Shown piece after piece: positions 26,502 through 34,248 of a stretch of DNA of 64,000 bases (positions are counted from its first letter, which is position 1; every line of letters begins with the position of its first letter). Below the pieces are notes generated by a model that did no database searches, was not told the DNA's origin, and was given only the letters and a program-made list of their open reading frames with translations. A program made the position numbers and the translations under genes. Source of the stretch: Alistipes sp. (GTDB taxonomy: Bacteria; Bacteroidota; Bacteroidia; Bacteroidales; Rikenellaceae); assembly GCA_017936685.1 (NCBI GenBank), contig JAGBFA010000009.1, positions 62,001-126,000 on the forward strand. Reading direction: 5' to 3'.

Positions 26502-27581
26502 ATGTTTAGTGATATGCAGGAACTTAGTAAAAGAATATTGACTGTCGGCTGTGCATATAAAGATCCAAAGGGAGGAATTGCACAGGTGCTTAAATCGTAT
26601 GATACCTATATTTTCGATCGGTTCAGGTTCGTTGCCAATTCGGACGGCAAGGGCGGTAAGTTGCGCAAATTGTTCACTGCCGTTATCGCACTTGTCAAGA
26701 TGGTGCTATTGCTTATCTTCGATCGGGAAATAGCTATTGTTCATATTCATACGGCATCGTACCGTAGTTTCGACCGGTCGGCATGGTTTGTACGTGCGGC
26801 GAAATTGTGCGGCAAGAAGGTCGTCCTGCATATTCATGGAGGCGGATTCAAAAACTATTATGCGACTCGTCCGAGATTCGTATCGCGCATACTCGATCGT
26901 TGCGATTGCATTATCGTATTGTCCGAATCATGGCGTATTTTCGTGCAGGGCGTAACCGAATGCCCAAATATCCGTATCCTTGAAAATATCATCGACGATC
27001 CGGTCTATTTGGATAGCGATCGGGACGGCTCGGTGTTTCGTCTGCTCTTTCTCGGGCTTATCACTCAACAAAAAGGCATATTCGATTTGTTGGAGATGTT
27101 GTCGGAACATAGGGAAGAGTTCGAGGGCAAACTGCGCCTGCATGTAGGCGGAAACGGTGAGGTCGATACGTTAAATCGCATGATCGAGGAGTTGCATTTG
27201 CATGAAATAGTCGAATACGAGGGTTGGGTAAGCGGTGACAGGAAGATCGAACTATTCAATCTTGTCGATGCCTATATTCTTCCCTCTTATGTCGAGGGTC
27301 TGCCTATCTCTATAATGGAAGCCATGTCTTATGGCCTGCCGGTATTGTCTACACCGGTGGGCGGTATTCCTGAGGTGGTGTCGGCAGATAACGGCATATT
27401 GTTCGCCCCTGGCAATAAGGAGGATATGTATGTTGCGGTTCACGATATTATGGCGGATAATGGGAAATGCGCAGCTATGGGAGCGCGCGCAAAGCAGATC
27501 TGTCAGTCGTATTTGCCCTGTGCCGTGCGAAAAAAGTTGATCGATATATACGCGGAGATGTTAATGCATCGAGGCGTGTGA
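26502..27581 (+). CDS. Glycosyltransferase family 4 (second)
   Basis: 359 residues, GT4. The N-terminal half carries KDPKGGIAQVLKSYDTY and HIHTASYRSFDRSAWFVRAA, then LHIHGGGFKNYY. The C-terminal half has LFLGLITQQKGIFDLLEML near residue 185, GWVSGDRK near 244, and the donor-binding LPSYVEGLPISIMEAMSYGL near 260 followed by PVGGIPEVV. A second in-frame ATG (26514, MQELSKR) is an alternative start. It should add a further sugar to the repeat unit; the specificity is unknown. It lies 18 nt after the Wzy candidate in the same transcription unit. Confidence 0.9.
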   Translation: MFSDMQELSKRILTVGCAYKDPKGGIAQVLKSYDTYIFDRFRFVANSDGKGGKLRKLFTAVIALVKMVLLLIFDREIAIVHIHTASYRSFDRSAWFVRAAKLCGKKVVLHIHGGGFKNYYATRPRFVSRILDRCDCIIVLSESWRIFVQGVTECPNIRILENIIDDPVYLDSDRDGSVFRLLFLGLITQQKGIFDLLEMLSEHREEFEGKLRLHVGGNGEVDTLNRMIEELHLHEIVEYEGWVSGDRKIELFNLVDAYILPSYVEGLPISIMEAMSYGLPVLSTPVGGIPEVVSADNGILFAPGNKEDMYVAVHDIMADNGKCAAMGARAKQICQSYLPCAVRKKLIDIYAEMLMHRGV

Positions 27582-27648
27582 CAATATATGCTGTGTTGCG
27601 TGATTAGCTGTATGTGCTGTCGGAATTATTTGCAAAAAGCGTTGGTGT

Positions 27649-28491
27649 ATGATTAGAGTATTCAGATTATTAAGGTATTGCCCGTCTTTGATATGGCGTT
27701 TGAGATATTTCAAGAAATTCGGCGGACTGCTTCATATTCGTAAGCCGAGAAATCTGTATGAGAAAATCGTTCAGCTGTCATTGGCGTATGATAAAAATAC
27801 TTGGCCTGTTTTGGCCGATAAATATAGAGTCCGAGATTATATAAAGGATCGGATAGGCGATCGATATTTGAACGAGTTATACGGACGTTACGATAACGCG
27901 AATGATGTGGACTTCGATGCACTGCCCGAATCGTTCGTGCTTAAAACGAATAATGGCTGCGGAACCAATATCATAGTTAAGGACAAATCGAAATTGGACC
28001 GTGATGCCGCTCGCAAAAGGTTGAAATATTGGCTCAGATACCCTTATGGCGAACTTACCGGACAACTGCATTATGCGCATATTTCGCCATGTATAATAGC
28101 CGAGAAATATCTGGTTCAATCCAATGGCGACAAAGGCCTGACCGACTATAAGTTTTTTTGCGTTGACGGTGTCCCGAAATATGTATTTGTCGAAACTGAT
28201 AGAGTTGTCAATGACCATATATTTAGAGCTATGGCATTCGACATGGATTGGGTTGCGAGACCGGAGTTGGTAAATCCTACAATCGTTCTGACCGAATATC
28301 CCGAGCGACCGGAATCATTTGATGAGATGAAAGACATTGTTGCTCGGCTTGCCCAACCGTTTAAATTCGTGAGAATCGATTTTTATGAAATAGACGGCCG
28401 TCCGATATTTGGAGAATATACGTTTACTCCGACAGTGCTCGATACGATGTCGACTGCATGCCAAGAAGAGATATACGAATATATACGATAA
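27649..28491 (+). CDS. TupA-like ATP-grasp protein of a polysaccharide locus
   Basis: 280 residues of the TupA-like ATP-grasp family found in surface-polysaccharide clusters. Visible features are RYFKKFGGLLHIRKPRNLYE near 24, LADKYRVRDYI near 55, the ATP-grasp lysine region FVLKTNNGCGTNIIV near 96, IIAEKYLV near 147, LTDYKFFCVDGVP near 160 and DFYEIDGRPIFGEYTFTP near 244. ATP-grasp enzymes ligate a carboxylate to an amine via an acyl-phosphate, so an aminoacyl or peptidyl decoration of a uronic acid such as ManNAcA is possible; that is inference. It is the last intact gene of the AT-rich cassette. Confidence 0.82.
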   Translation: MIRVFRLLRYCPSLIWRLRYFKKFGGLLHIRKPRNLYEKIVQLSLAYDKNTWPVLADKYRVRDYIKDRIGDRYLNELYGRYDNANDVDFDALPESFVLKTNNGCGTNIIVKDKSKLDRDAARKRLKYWLRYPYGELTGQLHYAHISPCIIAEKYLVQSNGDKGLTDYKFFCVDGVPKYVFVETDRVVNDHIFRAMAFDMDWVARPELVNPTIVLTEYPERPESFDEMKDIVARLAQPFKFVRIDFYEIDGRPIFGEYTFTPTVLDTMSTACQEEIYEYIR

Positions 28492-28514
28492 CGATATTTT
28501 TAGGACAAATTATA

Positions 28515-28577
28515 TACGACATTGGAAGAGTTGCCGGTGTGCCGGCAAAGGTAATAAGAATCAGAGATGTCGAATAG
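28515..28577 (+). pseudogene. 3' remnant of a hexapeptide acetyltransferase
   Basis: In one frame the gap encodes RVAGVPAKVIRIRDVE and then a TAG at 28575-28577. VAGVPAKVI is the hallmark C-terminal coil of LbetaH acetyltransferases, present also in the intact gene ending at 19622. No body of the protein precedes it; the upstream codons cease to resemble the family after about six residues. The fragment overlaps the start of the next gene. It looks like the tail of a deleted or replaced acetyltransferase at the cassette boundary. Confidence 0.55.
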
Positions 28578-29766
28578 ATATTTGCAGTCGCTTCGGGCGT
28601 TGCGCCGCTATTGCGAGAAGGAGGAGTTCAAGGGCTGGGACCCGTATGACGGTCTCAACTCGAAGCTGTTTCGGGCTATTCCGTTAGCCAAGCGGTCGGC
28701 TCTGTGCCGCCTGATCGTCATTCAGGGATTCAAGCGTTGTCCGGTGAATCTGCGCCGGTTGGCTCTCGTGCCCAAGCAGCACAATGCCAAGGGTATAGGG
28801 CTCTTCTTGCAGGGCTATTGCAACCTCTGGCGTGCGGTCGATGCCGATCCGTCGCTCGCGGCCGATCTGGGCGACAAGTCGTCGATAGAGAGCCGCATAC
28901 ACTCCTTGGCCGCGCTGCTCCTGTCTCTGCGCAGCAGCGGCGATTATCACGGTGCATGCTGGGGCTACAACTTCGACTGGCAGTGCCGGCGCGAGTTCCT
29001 GTTTCCGGCAAACACTCCTACGGTCGTTGCCACGACATTCTGCGCCACGGCACTGATGGAGGCTTACGAGGTGACCCGCCGCCGCGAGTATCTCGATGCG
29101 GCGTTGTCGTCGGCCGAGTTCGTCATGCGCGACCTGCATCGTGCCGACTGCCAGAGCGGTTTCCTATTCTCGTACAGCCCGCTGCCGGGTAACGACACCG
29201 TATTCAACGCCTCGCTTCTGGGTAGCAAGCTGCTTGCCTGCTGCTACCATTACACGGGCAACGAGGAGTATCTCCGTGCCGCCCGCAGCTCTGTGGAGGC
29301 CTGCTGCGCCGCACAGCGCAGCGACGGCTCGTGGTATTACGGCACGCAGCCCGTGCAGTCGTGGATCGACAGCTTCCACACCGGTTACAATCTCGATGCG
29401 CTGGCCGTGTATCGCGACATGACGGGCGACCACGACTTCGATGATAACCTGCGCCGCGGCTTCGAGTTTTACGTCGGGCATTTTTTTCTTCCCGACGGCA
29501 CTCCGCGCTACTATCACGACCGCACCTATCCCATCGACATTCACTGTCCGGGGCAGCTGCTCGTCACCCTTGCGCGGCTCGGCCGCTACTCCGATTACGC
29601 CGATCTTGCCCGTCGGGTGCTCGACTGGACCATTGCCAACATGCAGGCTCCCGAGGGATATTTTTATTACCAGATCAAGCCGTGGATAAGTTCGCGCATC
29701 TCCTACATGCGGTGGAGTAATGCGTTTATGTTTTATTCTTTATCCTTCCTCGTGCCTTTTTCGTGA
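28567..29766 (+). CDS. (alpha/alpha)6-toroid-like protein of a polysaccharide locus, function unknown
   Basis: 399 residues, GC-rich. Repeating helical hairpins with aromatic and Gly-rich turns suggest an (alpha/alpha)6 or (alpha/alpha)7 toroid: HGACWGYNFDWQCRREFLFP near 137, TPTVVATTFCATALMEAYEV near 158, SDGSWYYGTQPVQSWIDSFH near 254, then TGYNLDALAVY. Homologues in Bacteroidales polysaccharide loci are often labelled delta-aminolevulinic acid dehydratase, which this sequence does not support. A glycan lyase, epimerase or glycosidase-like role on the polymer is possible, but no catalytic residues can be fixed. There is no signal peptide. The stop codon lies inside the start of repeat element C. 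Confidence 0.6.
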   Translation: MSNRYLQSLRALRRYCEKEEFKGWDPYDGLNSKLFRAIPLAKRSALCRLIVIQGFKRCPVNLRRLALVPKQHNAKGIGLFLQGYCNLWRAVDADPSLAADLGDKSSIESRIHSLAALLLSLRSSGDYHGACWGYNFDWQCRREFLFPANTPTVVATTFCATALMEAYEVTRRREYLDAALSSAEFVMRDLHRADCQSGFLFSYSPLPGNDTVFNASLLGSKLLACCYHYTGNEEYLRAARSSVEACCAAQRSDGSWYYGTQPVQSWIDSFHTGYNLDALAVYRDMTGDHDFDDNLRRGFEFYVGHFFLPDGTPRYYHDRTYPIDIHCPGQLLVTLARLGRYSDYADLARRVLDWTIANMQAPEGYFYYQIKPWISSRISYMRWSNAFMFYSLSFLVPFS

Positions 29767-29879
29767 AAAGACATCATTTACTTCGCCTCGTTTAAGTCCG
29801 CAAATGGGCAGTACACTCAGTACAGCCCATCTGCGTCCTTTTCACGTGCGGCTTGTAACTAATGCCTTTTGACGAAAAA
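29757..29879 (+). repeat. Covarying inverted-repeat element, copy C
   Basis: Begins TTTTTCGTGAAAAGACATC and ends GCCTTTTGACGAAAAA. The inner stem is GCAAATGGGCAGTAC / GTACAGCCCATCTGC, so base pairs differ from copy A yet pairing is kept. The TGA of the upstream gene (29764-29766) is part of the TTTTTCGTGA start. Confidence 0.85.
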
Positions 29880-29901
29880 GGAGGTCGTGGTGCTTGGGTG
29901 G

Positions 29902-30022
29902 TTTTCCGTGAAAATACCGCACCTGCTTCCTCTCCTCGTCGCTCGCCAATAGGCAGTACGCCAGTACAGCCCATCGTCTCGCTCTGTCGGAGAGTTGCAT
30001 TTACGGCATTTTGACGAAAAAG
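29902..30022 (+). repeat. Covarying inverted-repeat element, copy D
   Basis: Second member of the C-D pair, separated from C by the same style of linker (GGTCGTGGTGCTTGGGTGG). The ends TTTTCCGTGAAAATACCG and CGGCATTTTGACGAAAAA pair. The inner arms CAATAGGCAGTAC and GTACAGCCCATCG pair with one mismatch. Confidence 0.75.
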
Positions 30023-30055
30023 GGGCGCATGGGGCTTGGGAGACTATTTCCACCC

Positions 30056-30165
30056 TGTCATTCTGAGCGGAATGAAATGTAGCGAAGAATCTGGTTGGGG
30101 AATATGTGCGTTGTCGATAAGTCCTGTCATCCACAACCAGATGTTTCACTTCGTTCAGAATGACA
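30056..30165 (+). repeat. TGTCATTCTGA long hairpin repeat
   Basis: The left arm from TGTCATTCTGAGCGGAATG to AATCTGGTTG pairs with CAACCAGATGTTTCACTTCG and GTTCAGAATGACA. Together with copies C and D it fills the 482-nt gap before the wecG-like gene; no other feature is seen there. Confidence 0.7.
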
Positions 30166-30248
30166 GAAAGCACATTCCCGTTTCGTGCGTCAGTGGGAGA
30201 AAGGCGTGCTGCAAAACCGATCAAAATAATATAACATACCGATAAATC

Positions 30249-30953
30249 ATGTCTGATCAAAGAGTTATGCTCGGAGGAATAGGCGTCTGCCCGTTCGGCT
30301 CCGATGCCGAGTTGTTGGATTATGTCGATCATCGCAAGGGCATTCTGGTGGCCGTTAATGCCGAGAAGATCATGAATGCCGACGACCGTCTGCGCGCTAT
30401 CATCAACGACAACATAGGCTATTGCGACGGTGCGGGAGCTGTCAAGGGGTTGAAGCGCAAAGGGGCTAAGCGTGTTGTGCGTATTCCGGGTTGCGAGCTG
30501 TGGTTGAAGATCATAGCTCGTCACTATAAGGACGGCCGCTTCTACTTCGTGGGATCGACCGACGAGGTGGTGGCGGGTGTTGTGGAGAAGTTGCGCCGCG
30601 AGTTCGAGGGCATCGACATCGTCGGCTGGCGCAACGGCTTCATTGCCGGCCGGCAGCAGCGCGAGGCACTTATAGCCGACATCGAGGCCAAGTCTCCCGA
30701 CTATGTCTTCGTTGCGATGGGTTCGCCGCGGCAGGAGTATCTGATGGCCGAGATGCAGCAGCGTCATGCGGCTGTCTATCAGGGACTGGGCGGCAGCTTC
30801 GACCTCTATATGGGCAACTTCAAGCGCGCTCCGCGCCTGTTGCAGCGCGTGGGCTGCGAGTGGGTGTGGCGTTTCGTGGCTCAGCCCACACGCATAAAGC
30901 GCATAGGCACATATCTGCGCTTCGCCCGACGATTATACACGGGTAAATTATAG
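30249..30953 (+). CDS. wecG: WecG/TagA/CpsF-family glycosyltransferase (likely ManNAcA transferase)
   Basis: 234 residues, GT26. Conserved family blocks are VAVNAEKIMNA near residue 36, YCDGAGAVKGLKRKG near 57 with the catalytic Asp, FYFVGSTDEVV near 98, FVAMGSPRQEYLM near 156, and the C-terminal GLGGSFDLYMGNFKRAP followed by GCEWVWRFVAQPTRIKR. In the ECA pathway WecG adds ManNAcA to GlcNAc-PP-undecaprenol; TagA adds ManNAc in teichoic acids. WecB and WecC are both encoded in this locus, which favours ManNAcA. The gene precedes the initiating sugar transferase, consistent with adding the second sugar. Confidence 0.9.
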   Translation: MSDQRVMLGGIGVCPFGSDAELLDYVDHRKGILVAVNAEKIMNADDRLRAIINDNIGYCDGAGAVKGLKRKGAKRVVRIPGCELWLKIIARHYKDGRFYFVGSTDEVVAGVVEKLRREFEGIDIVGWRNGFIAGRQQREALIADIEAKSPDYVFVAMGSPRQEYLMAEMQQRHAAVYQGLGGSFDLYMGNFKRAPRLLQRVGCEWVWRFVAQPTRIKRIGTYLRFARRLYTGKL

Positions 30954-31062
30954 CCCTCTGCCGACTGTCATGCACGGCATGTGCGGCGGCTCGGTGCGGC
31001 GGCATAAAGCCGTTGTGCACAGTGGCTTCCATCGCTATTTCATACGGTTATCACCATCAACT

Positions 31063-31662
31063 ATGAATCTCGGCTACAACATTCAAAAATGTATTAAACG
31101 AATATTCGACATATTCGTTTCGCTGACCATAATCATTGTTCTGTCGCCCCTCTGGCTGGTGCTGGCATTGTGGATATGTCTGTCATCTCCCGGCGGCGTG
31201 TTCTTTGCGCAGACGCGCACGGGGTATCATGGCAAGGATTTCAAGTGTCTTAAATTCAGGTCGATGTATGTCAACGGCGAGGCCGACAGCCGGCAGGCCG
31301 TCGACAACGACCCGCGCATAACGCCCATCGGACGCTTCATGCGGCGTTCGTCGATCGATGAGTTTCCGCAGCTCATCAACGTGCTGCGGGGCGATATGTC
31401 GTTAGTGGGTCCGCGTCCTCACATGCTCAAACATACCGAGATCTATTCGGCTCTCATTCCGCACTATATGGAGCGGCACAATATGCGTCCGGGGTTGACC
31501 GGATATGCGCAGATCAAGGGCTTCCGCGGCGAGACGCCGCATCTGAGCCAGATGCGCGACCGTGTCAAGGCCGATCTGGTCTACATTCACAACTTCTCGC
31601 TGTGGCTCGATATCAAGATATTGGCCGTCACGGCGTGGAAGGTCGTCAAGTTGAAGTTATAG
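31063..31662 (+). CDS. Initiating undecaprenyl-phosphate sugar phosphotransferase (bacterial sugar transferase family)
   Basis: 199 residues from ATG 31063. A frame extension further upstream is rejected because it precedes the usual KRIFDI start of this family. One N-terminal membrane re-entrant segment (DIFVSLTIIIVLSPLWLVL) is followed by the catalytic domain: GYHGKDFKCLKFRSM near 63, the conserved PIGRFMRRSSIDEFPQLINV near 93 with the catalytic Asp-Glu, GDMSLVGPRPHM near 115 and RPGLTGYAQIKG near 143. It is a short, monotopic PglC/WcaJ C-terminal-type enzyme. It should load the first sugar-1-phosphate onto undecaprenyl phosphate. Confidence 0.92.
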   Translation: MNLGYNIQKCIKRIFDIFVSLTIIIVLSPLWLVLALWICLSSPGGVFFAQTRTGYHGKDFKCLKFRSMYVNGEADSRQAVDNDPRITPIGRFMRRSSIDEFPQLINVLRGDMSLVGPRPHMLKHTEIYSALIPHYMERHNMRPGLTGYAQIKGFRGETPHLSQMRDRVKADLVYIHNFSLWLDIKILAVTAWKVVKLKL

Positions 31663-31680
31663 AATCGAAATAGACGAAAG

Positions 31681-32841
31681 ATGAAAACAGTCATGTCAGT
31701 CTTCGGCACGCGTCCGGAGGCAATCAAAATGGCTCCTCTTGTCAAGGAGCTTGCGCGTTATCCCGATCGCTTCCGCAGCGTGGTTTGCGTGACGGGACAG
31801 CACCGCCAGATGCTGGATCAGGTGCTGCACATATTCGACATAGTGCCCGACTACGATCTCGACATCATGCAGCAGGGGCAGGACCTGTACGATGTCACCT
31901 CGCGTGTGCTGCTCGGCATGCGCCGCGTGCTGCGCGAGTGCCGTCCCGACATAGTGCTGGTGCACGGCGATACGACTACCTCGACGGCGGCGGCTCTGGC
32001 GGCGTTCTACGAGCAGATACCCGTGGGACATGTCGAGGCCGGTCTGCGCACGCACGACATTTACAGCCCGTGGCCCGAGGAGATGAACCGCCAGCTGACC
32101 GGCCGTCTGGCTTCGCTGCACTTCTCTCCCACGCAGCTCAGCCGCGACAATCTGCTGGCCGAGGGCATATCAGCGGAGCGCATTACCGTTACGGGCAACA
32201 CCGTGATCGATGCGCTTTATATGGTGGTGGACAAGATCAAGAGCGATGCGGAACTCGACCGCCGGTTGGAGCAGACGCTGCACGATGCGGGTTACGATAT
32301 CTCGCGTCTTGCCGGCGGCCGCCGTCTGGTGCTCATCACGGGACACCGCCGCGAGAACTTCGGCGACGGATTCATACACATGTGCCAGGCCATCAAGGAT
32401 CTGTCGCTGCGATACCGCGAGGGTGTCGATTTCGTCTATCCGATGCACCTCAATCCTAACGTGCGCCAGCCCATACACAAGGTCTTCGGCGAGGATCTGT
32501 CGAACCTGGGCAACATGTTCTTCATCGAGCCGTTGGAGTATCTCTCGTTCGTATATCTGATGGAGAAGGCCGATATCGTGCTGACCGACAGCGGCGGCAT
32601 ACAGGAGGAGGCACCGGGGTTAGGCAAGCCCGTGCTTGTCATGCGCGATACCACCGAGCGGCCGGAGGCGTTGTCTGCCGGTACGGTGCACTTGGTCGGT
32701 ACCGATTACGACCGCATCGTGGAGGAGGTGTCGCAGCTTCTGGACGACCGTGCCGCCTACGAGCGCATGAGCAAGGCTGTCAATCCCTACGGCGACGGCA
32801 TGGCTTCCAAACGCATAATCGAGGTGCTGGGCAACATGTAG
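31681..32841 (+). CDS. wecB: UDP-N-acetylglucosamine 2-epimerase (non-hydrolysing)
   Basis: 386 residues converting UDP-GlcNAc to UDP-ManNAc in the cytoplasm. Family motifs are clear: VFGTRPEAIKMAPLV at 6, VTGQHRQMLDQVL near 38, VLVHGDTTTS near 96, VGHVEAGLRT near 117, TGHRRENFGDGF near 221 and the UDP-binding LTDSGGIQEEAPGLGKPVLV near 301, followed by RDTTERPEAL. It provides the substrate for WecC at the other end of the locus. The gene starts 18 nt after the sugar transferase and ends 7 nt before the next gene, so these are one unit. Confidence 0.95.
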   Translation: MKTVMSVFGTRPEAIKMAPLVKELARYPDRFRSVVCVTGQHRQMLDQVLHIFDIVPDYDLDIMQQGQDLYDVTSRVLLGMRRVLRECRPDIVLVHGDTTTSTAAALAAFYEQIPVGHVEAGLRTHDIYSPWPEEMNRQLTGRLASLHFSPTQLSRDNLLAEGISAERITVTGNTVIDALYMVVDKIKSDAELDRRLEQTLHDAGYDISRLAGGRRLVLITGHRRENFGDGFIHMCQAIKDLSLRYREGVDFVYPMHLNPNVRQPIHKVFGEDLSNLGNMFFIEPLEYLSFVYLMEKADIVLTDSGGIQEEAPGLGKPVLVMRDTTERPEALSAGTVHLVGTDYDRIVEEVSQLLDDRAAYERMSKAVNPYGDGMASKRIIEVLGNM

Positions 32842-32848
32842 CAAAACG

Positions 32849-33919
32849 ATGGATAGGGTAGAGGCGTTGACGGTCGATATATGTCGGGCATACGTCACGG
32901 GCGACAGTGCGTCGGCCGACTTCTCGCAGCTCGATGCGCAGTCGTGGGCGCGGCTCTGCGACGCCTGTGCCGCACACGGCCTGACGGCCATAGGCTATGC
33001 GGTCGCAGGTGAGGCTTTGGCCGCCAATGCGCAGGCGCGCAGTGTGAAGCTGCGCTGGGCGTTGTCGGCCGAACGGGTGACTGCCCGCTACCTCCGGCAG
33101 CATGCGCTGGCCGACGAGGTCGGTCGCCTGCTTTCGGCTGCGGGTATCGATGCCGTGGTCTTCAAGGGCTTTGCCCTGAGCCGCTATTACCGCTCGCCGG
33201 AGCATCGCGAGCAGGGCGATATCGACATCTATACGGGGCGCGACATGGAGCGCGGCTCGGCCGTTCTGGCGGCTGCCGGTGCACGCATCGAAGCCGTAAC
33301 ACTGAAAAACACGCACATTATATATAAGGGATTGATGATCGAGAATCACCGCTCGACCACCGATGCCCGCGGCCGCCGCGACAATCGCGAGTTCGAGTCG
33401 CTCATGCGCCGCCTGCTCCGGTCGGGCGAGGGGTGCGAGTGCGCCGAGGGCGTGCACGTGTCGCTGCCGCCGGTGATGTTCACCGCGCTGCACACGCTGC
33501 GTCATGCCCTGCATCACTATCTCTGGGAGGGAATCGCCCTGCGTCATCTGCTCGACTGGGCACTGCTGGTCGAGGCCGAGCAGGAGCGTATCGACTGGCC
33601 GCAGTTCTACGCGCTGTGCGAGAGATACCGTCTGCGCCGGTTCGCCGATGCACTGACCGCCATTGCCGTCGATCGTTTCGGCGTGCGTCTGCGGCAGGGC
33701 GGGATAACGCGCGATCCGCTTCTCGGCGACAGGATACTCTCCGACGTGGCGGCCGATCGTCGCTTTGCCGACCGCAACCGTCGCCGCACGCGGCTGTCGA
33801 CCGTGCGCTGCTTCATACGCGGCCGGTGGAAATTCCGGCGGATATGCGGCAGAGGCTTCCTCGCCGAGATGTTTTATGTGGCCAAAGGGGCATTGTTCGA
33901 ACGACGGTTGAAGGTGTAA
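32849..33919 (+). CDS. Nucleotidyltransferase-like protein (NTP_transf_5 type)
   Basis: 356 residues resembling the uncharacterised nucleotidyltransferase family found in polysaccharide loci. The core GIDAVVFKGFALSRYYRSPE near residue 102 and QGDIDIYTGRDME near 125 (GDIDI supplying metal-binding Asp residues) are the recognisable motifs, followed by VTLKNTHIIYKGLMIENHRS. The C-terminal third (FTALHTLRHALHHYLWEGIA and LRHLLDWALLVE) is helical. The true substrate is unknown. It ends the transcription unit; a perfect hairpin terminator begins 4 nt after the stop codon. Confidence 0.75.
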   Translation: MDRVEALTVDICRAYVTGDSASADFSQLDAQSWARLCDACAAHGLTAIGYAVAGEALAANAQARSVKLRWALSAERVTARYLRQHALADEVGRLLSAAGIDAVVFKGFALSRYYRSPEHREQGDIDIYTGRDMERGSAVLAAAGARIEAVTLKNTHIIYKGLMIENHRSTTDARGRRDNREFESLMRRLLRSGEGCECAEGVHVSLPPVMFTALHTLRHALHHYLWEGIALRHLLDWALLVEAEQERIDWPQFYALCERYRLRRFADALTAIAVDRFGVRLRQGGITRDPLLGDRILSDVAADRRFADRNRRRTRLSTVRCFIRGRWKFRRICGRGFLAEMFYVAKGALFERRLKV

Positions 33920-33922
33920 ACC

Positions 33923-33957
33923 AAACGGGTGACGTCATTCACGTCACCCGTTTTTCT
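33923..33957 (+). terminator. Intrinsic terminator between convergent operons
   Basis: AAACGGGTGACGT and ACGTCACCCGTTT form a perfect 13-bp stem with a 5-nt loop, followed by TTTTTCTTT. It ends the polysaccharide operon. The partly symmetric A/T flanks may also stop transcription of the convergent recF-dciA unit. Confidence 0.9.
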
Positions 33958-34248
33958 TTATCGTATGATCACCGCATTGACCAGCCGCATGCCGGCGCGG
34001 CGGTTCAGCTCGGCGAGCAGATAGTCGCGGCGGTAGAACAGCTCCTGCCGCACCACGCCCGACTGAATGCCGATGTAGAGTATGTGCCGCTCCAACCGAA
34101 ATTCCGTGGTGATGGCGGCCACGCGGTCGCCCACGATCTCGCGCCAGAAGTCGGGCAGCTTGGCCTCGGCGATCTTGGCCGCGACGTAGGGACGGCGGAA
34201 GAACTCGTCGAGAATGTCGCCTATGAGCATCGGTTTTGTGCGTCTCAT
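33958..34248 (-). CDS. DUF721/DciA-like protein
   Basis: 96 residues of the DUF721 family, whose DciA members help load the replicative helicase. The features are MLIGDILDEFFRRPYVAAKI at the N-terminus, LPDFWREIVGDRVAAITTEF near 31 and HILYIGIQSGVVRQELFYRR near 55, ending in LVNAVIIR. Its ATG overlaps the stop of recF by 4 bp (ATGA), the usual recF-DUF721 arrangement. The neighbourhood and length both fit a replication-linked role, though single-gene function here is inferred. Confidence 0.88.
   Translation of the reverse strand: MRRTKPMLIGDILDEFFRRPYVAAKIAEAKLPDFWREIVGDRVAAITTEFRLERHILYIGIQSGVVRQELFYRRDYLLAELNRRAGMRLVNAVIIR

Noticed and set aside
28409..28687. 92-codon frame across the end of the ATP-grasp gene and the start of the next
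   Set aside because: It overlaps both genes in another frame. The only meaningful coding trace in the gap is the acetyltransferase tail in a third frame.
15108..30165. The repeat arrays as CRISPR
   Set aside because: Units are hairpin pairs with variable inner sequence, not short direct repeats with regular unique spacers, and no cas genes are present.
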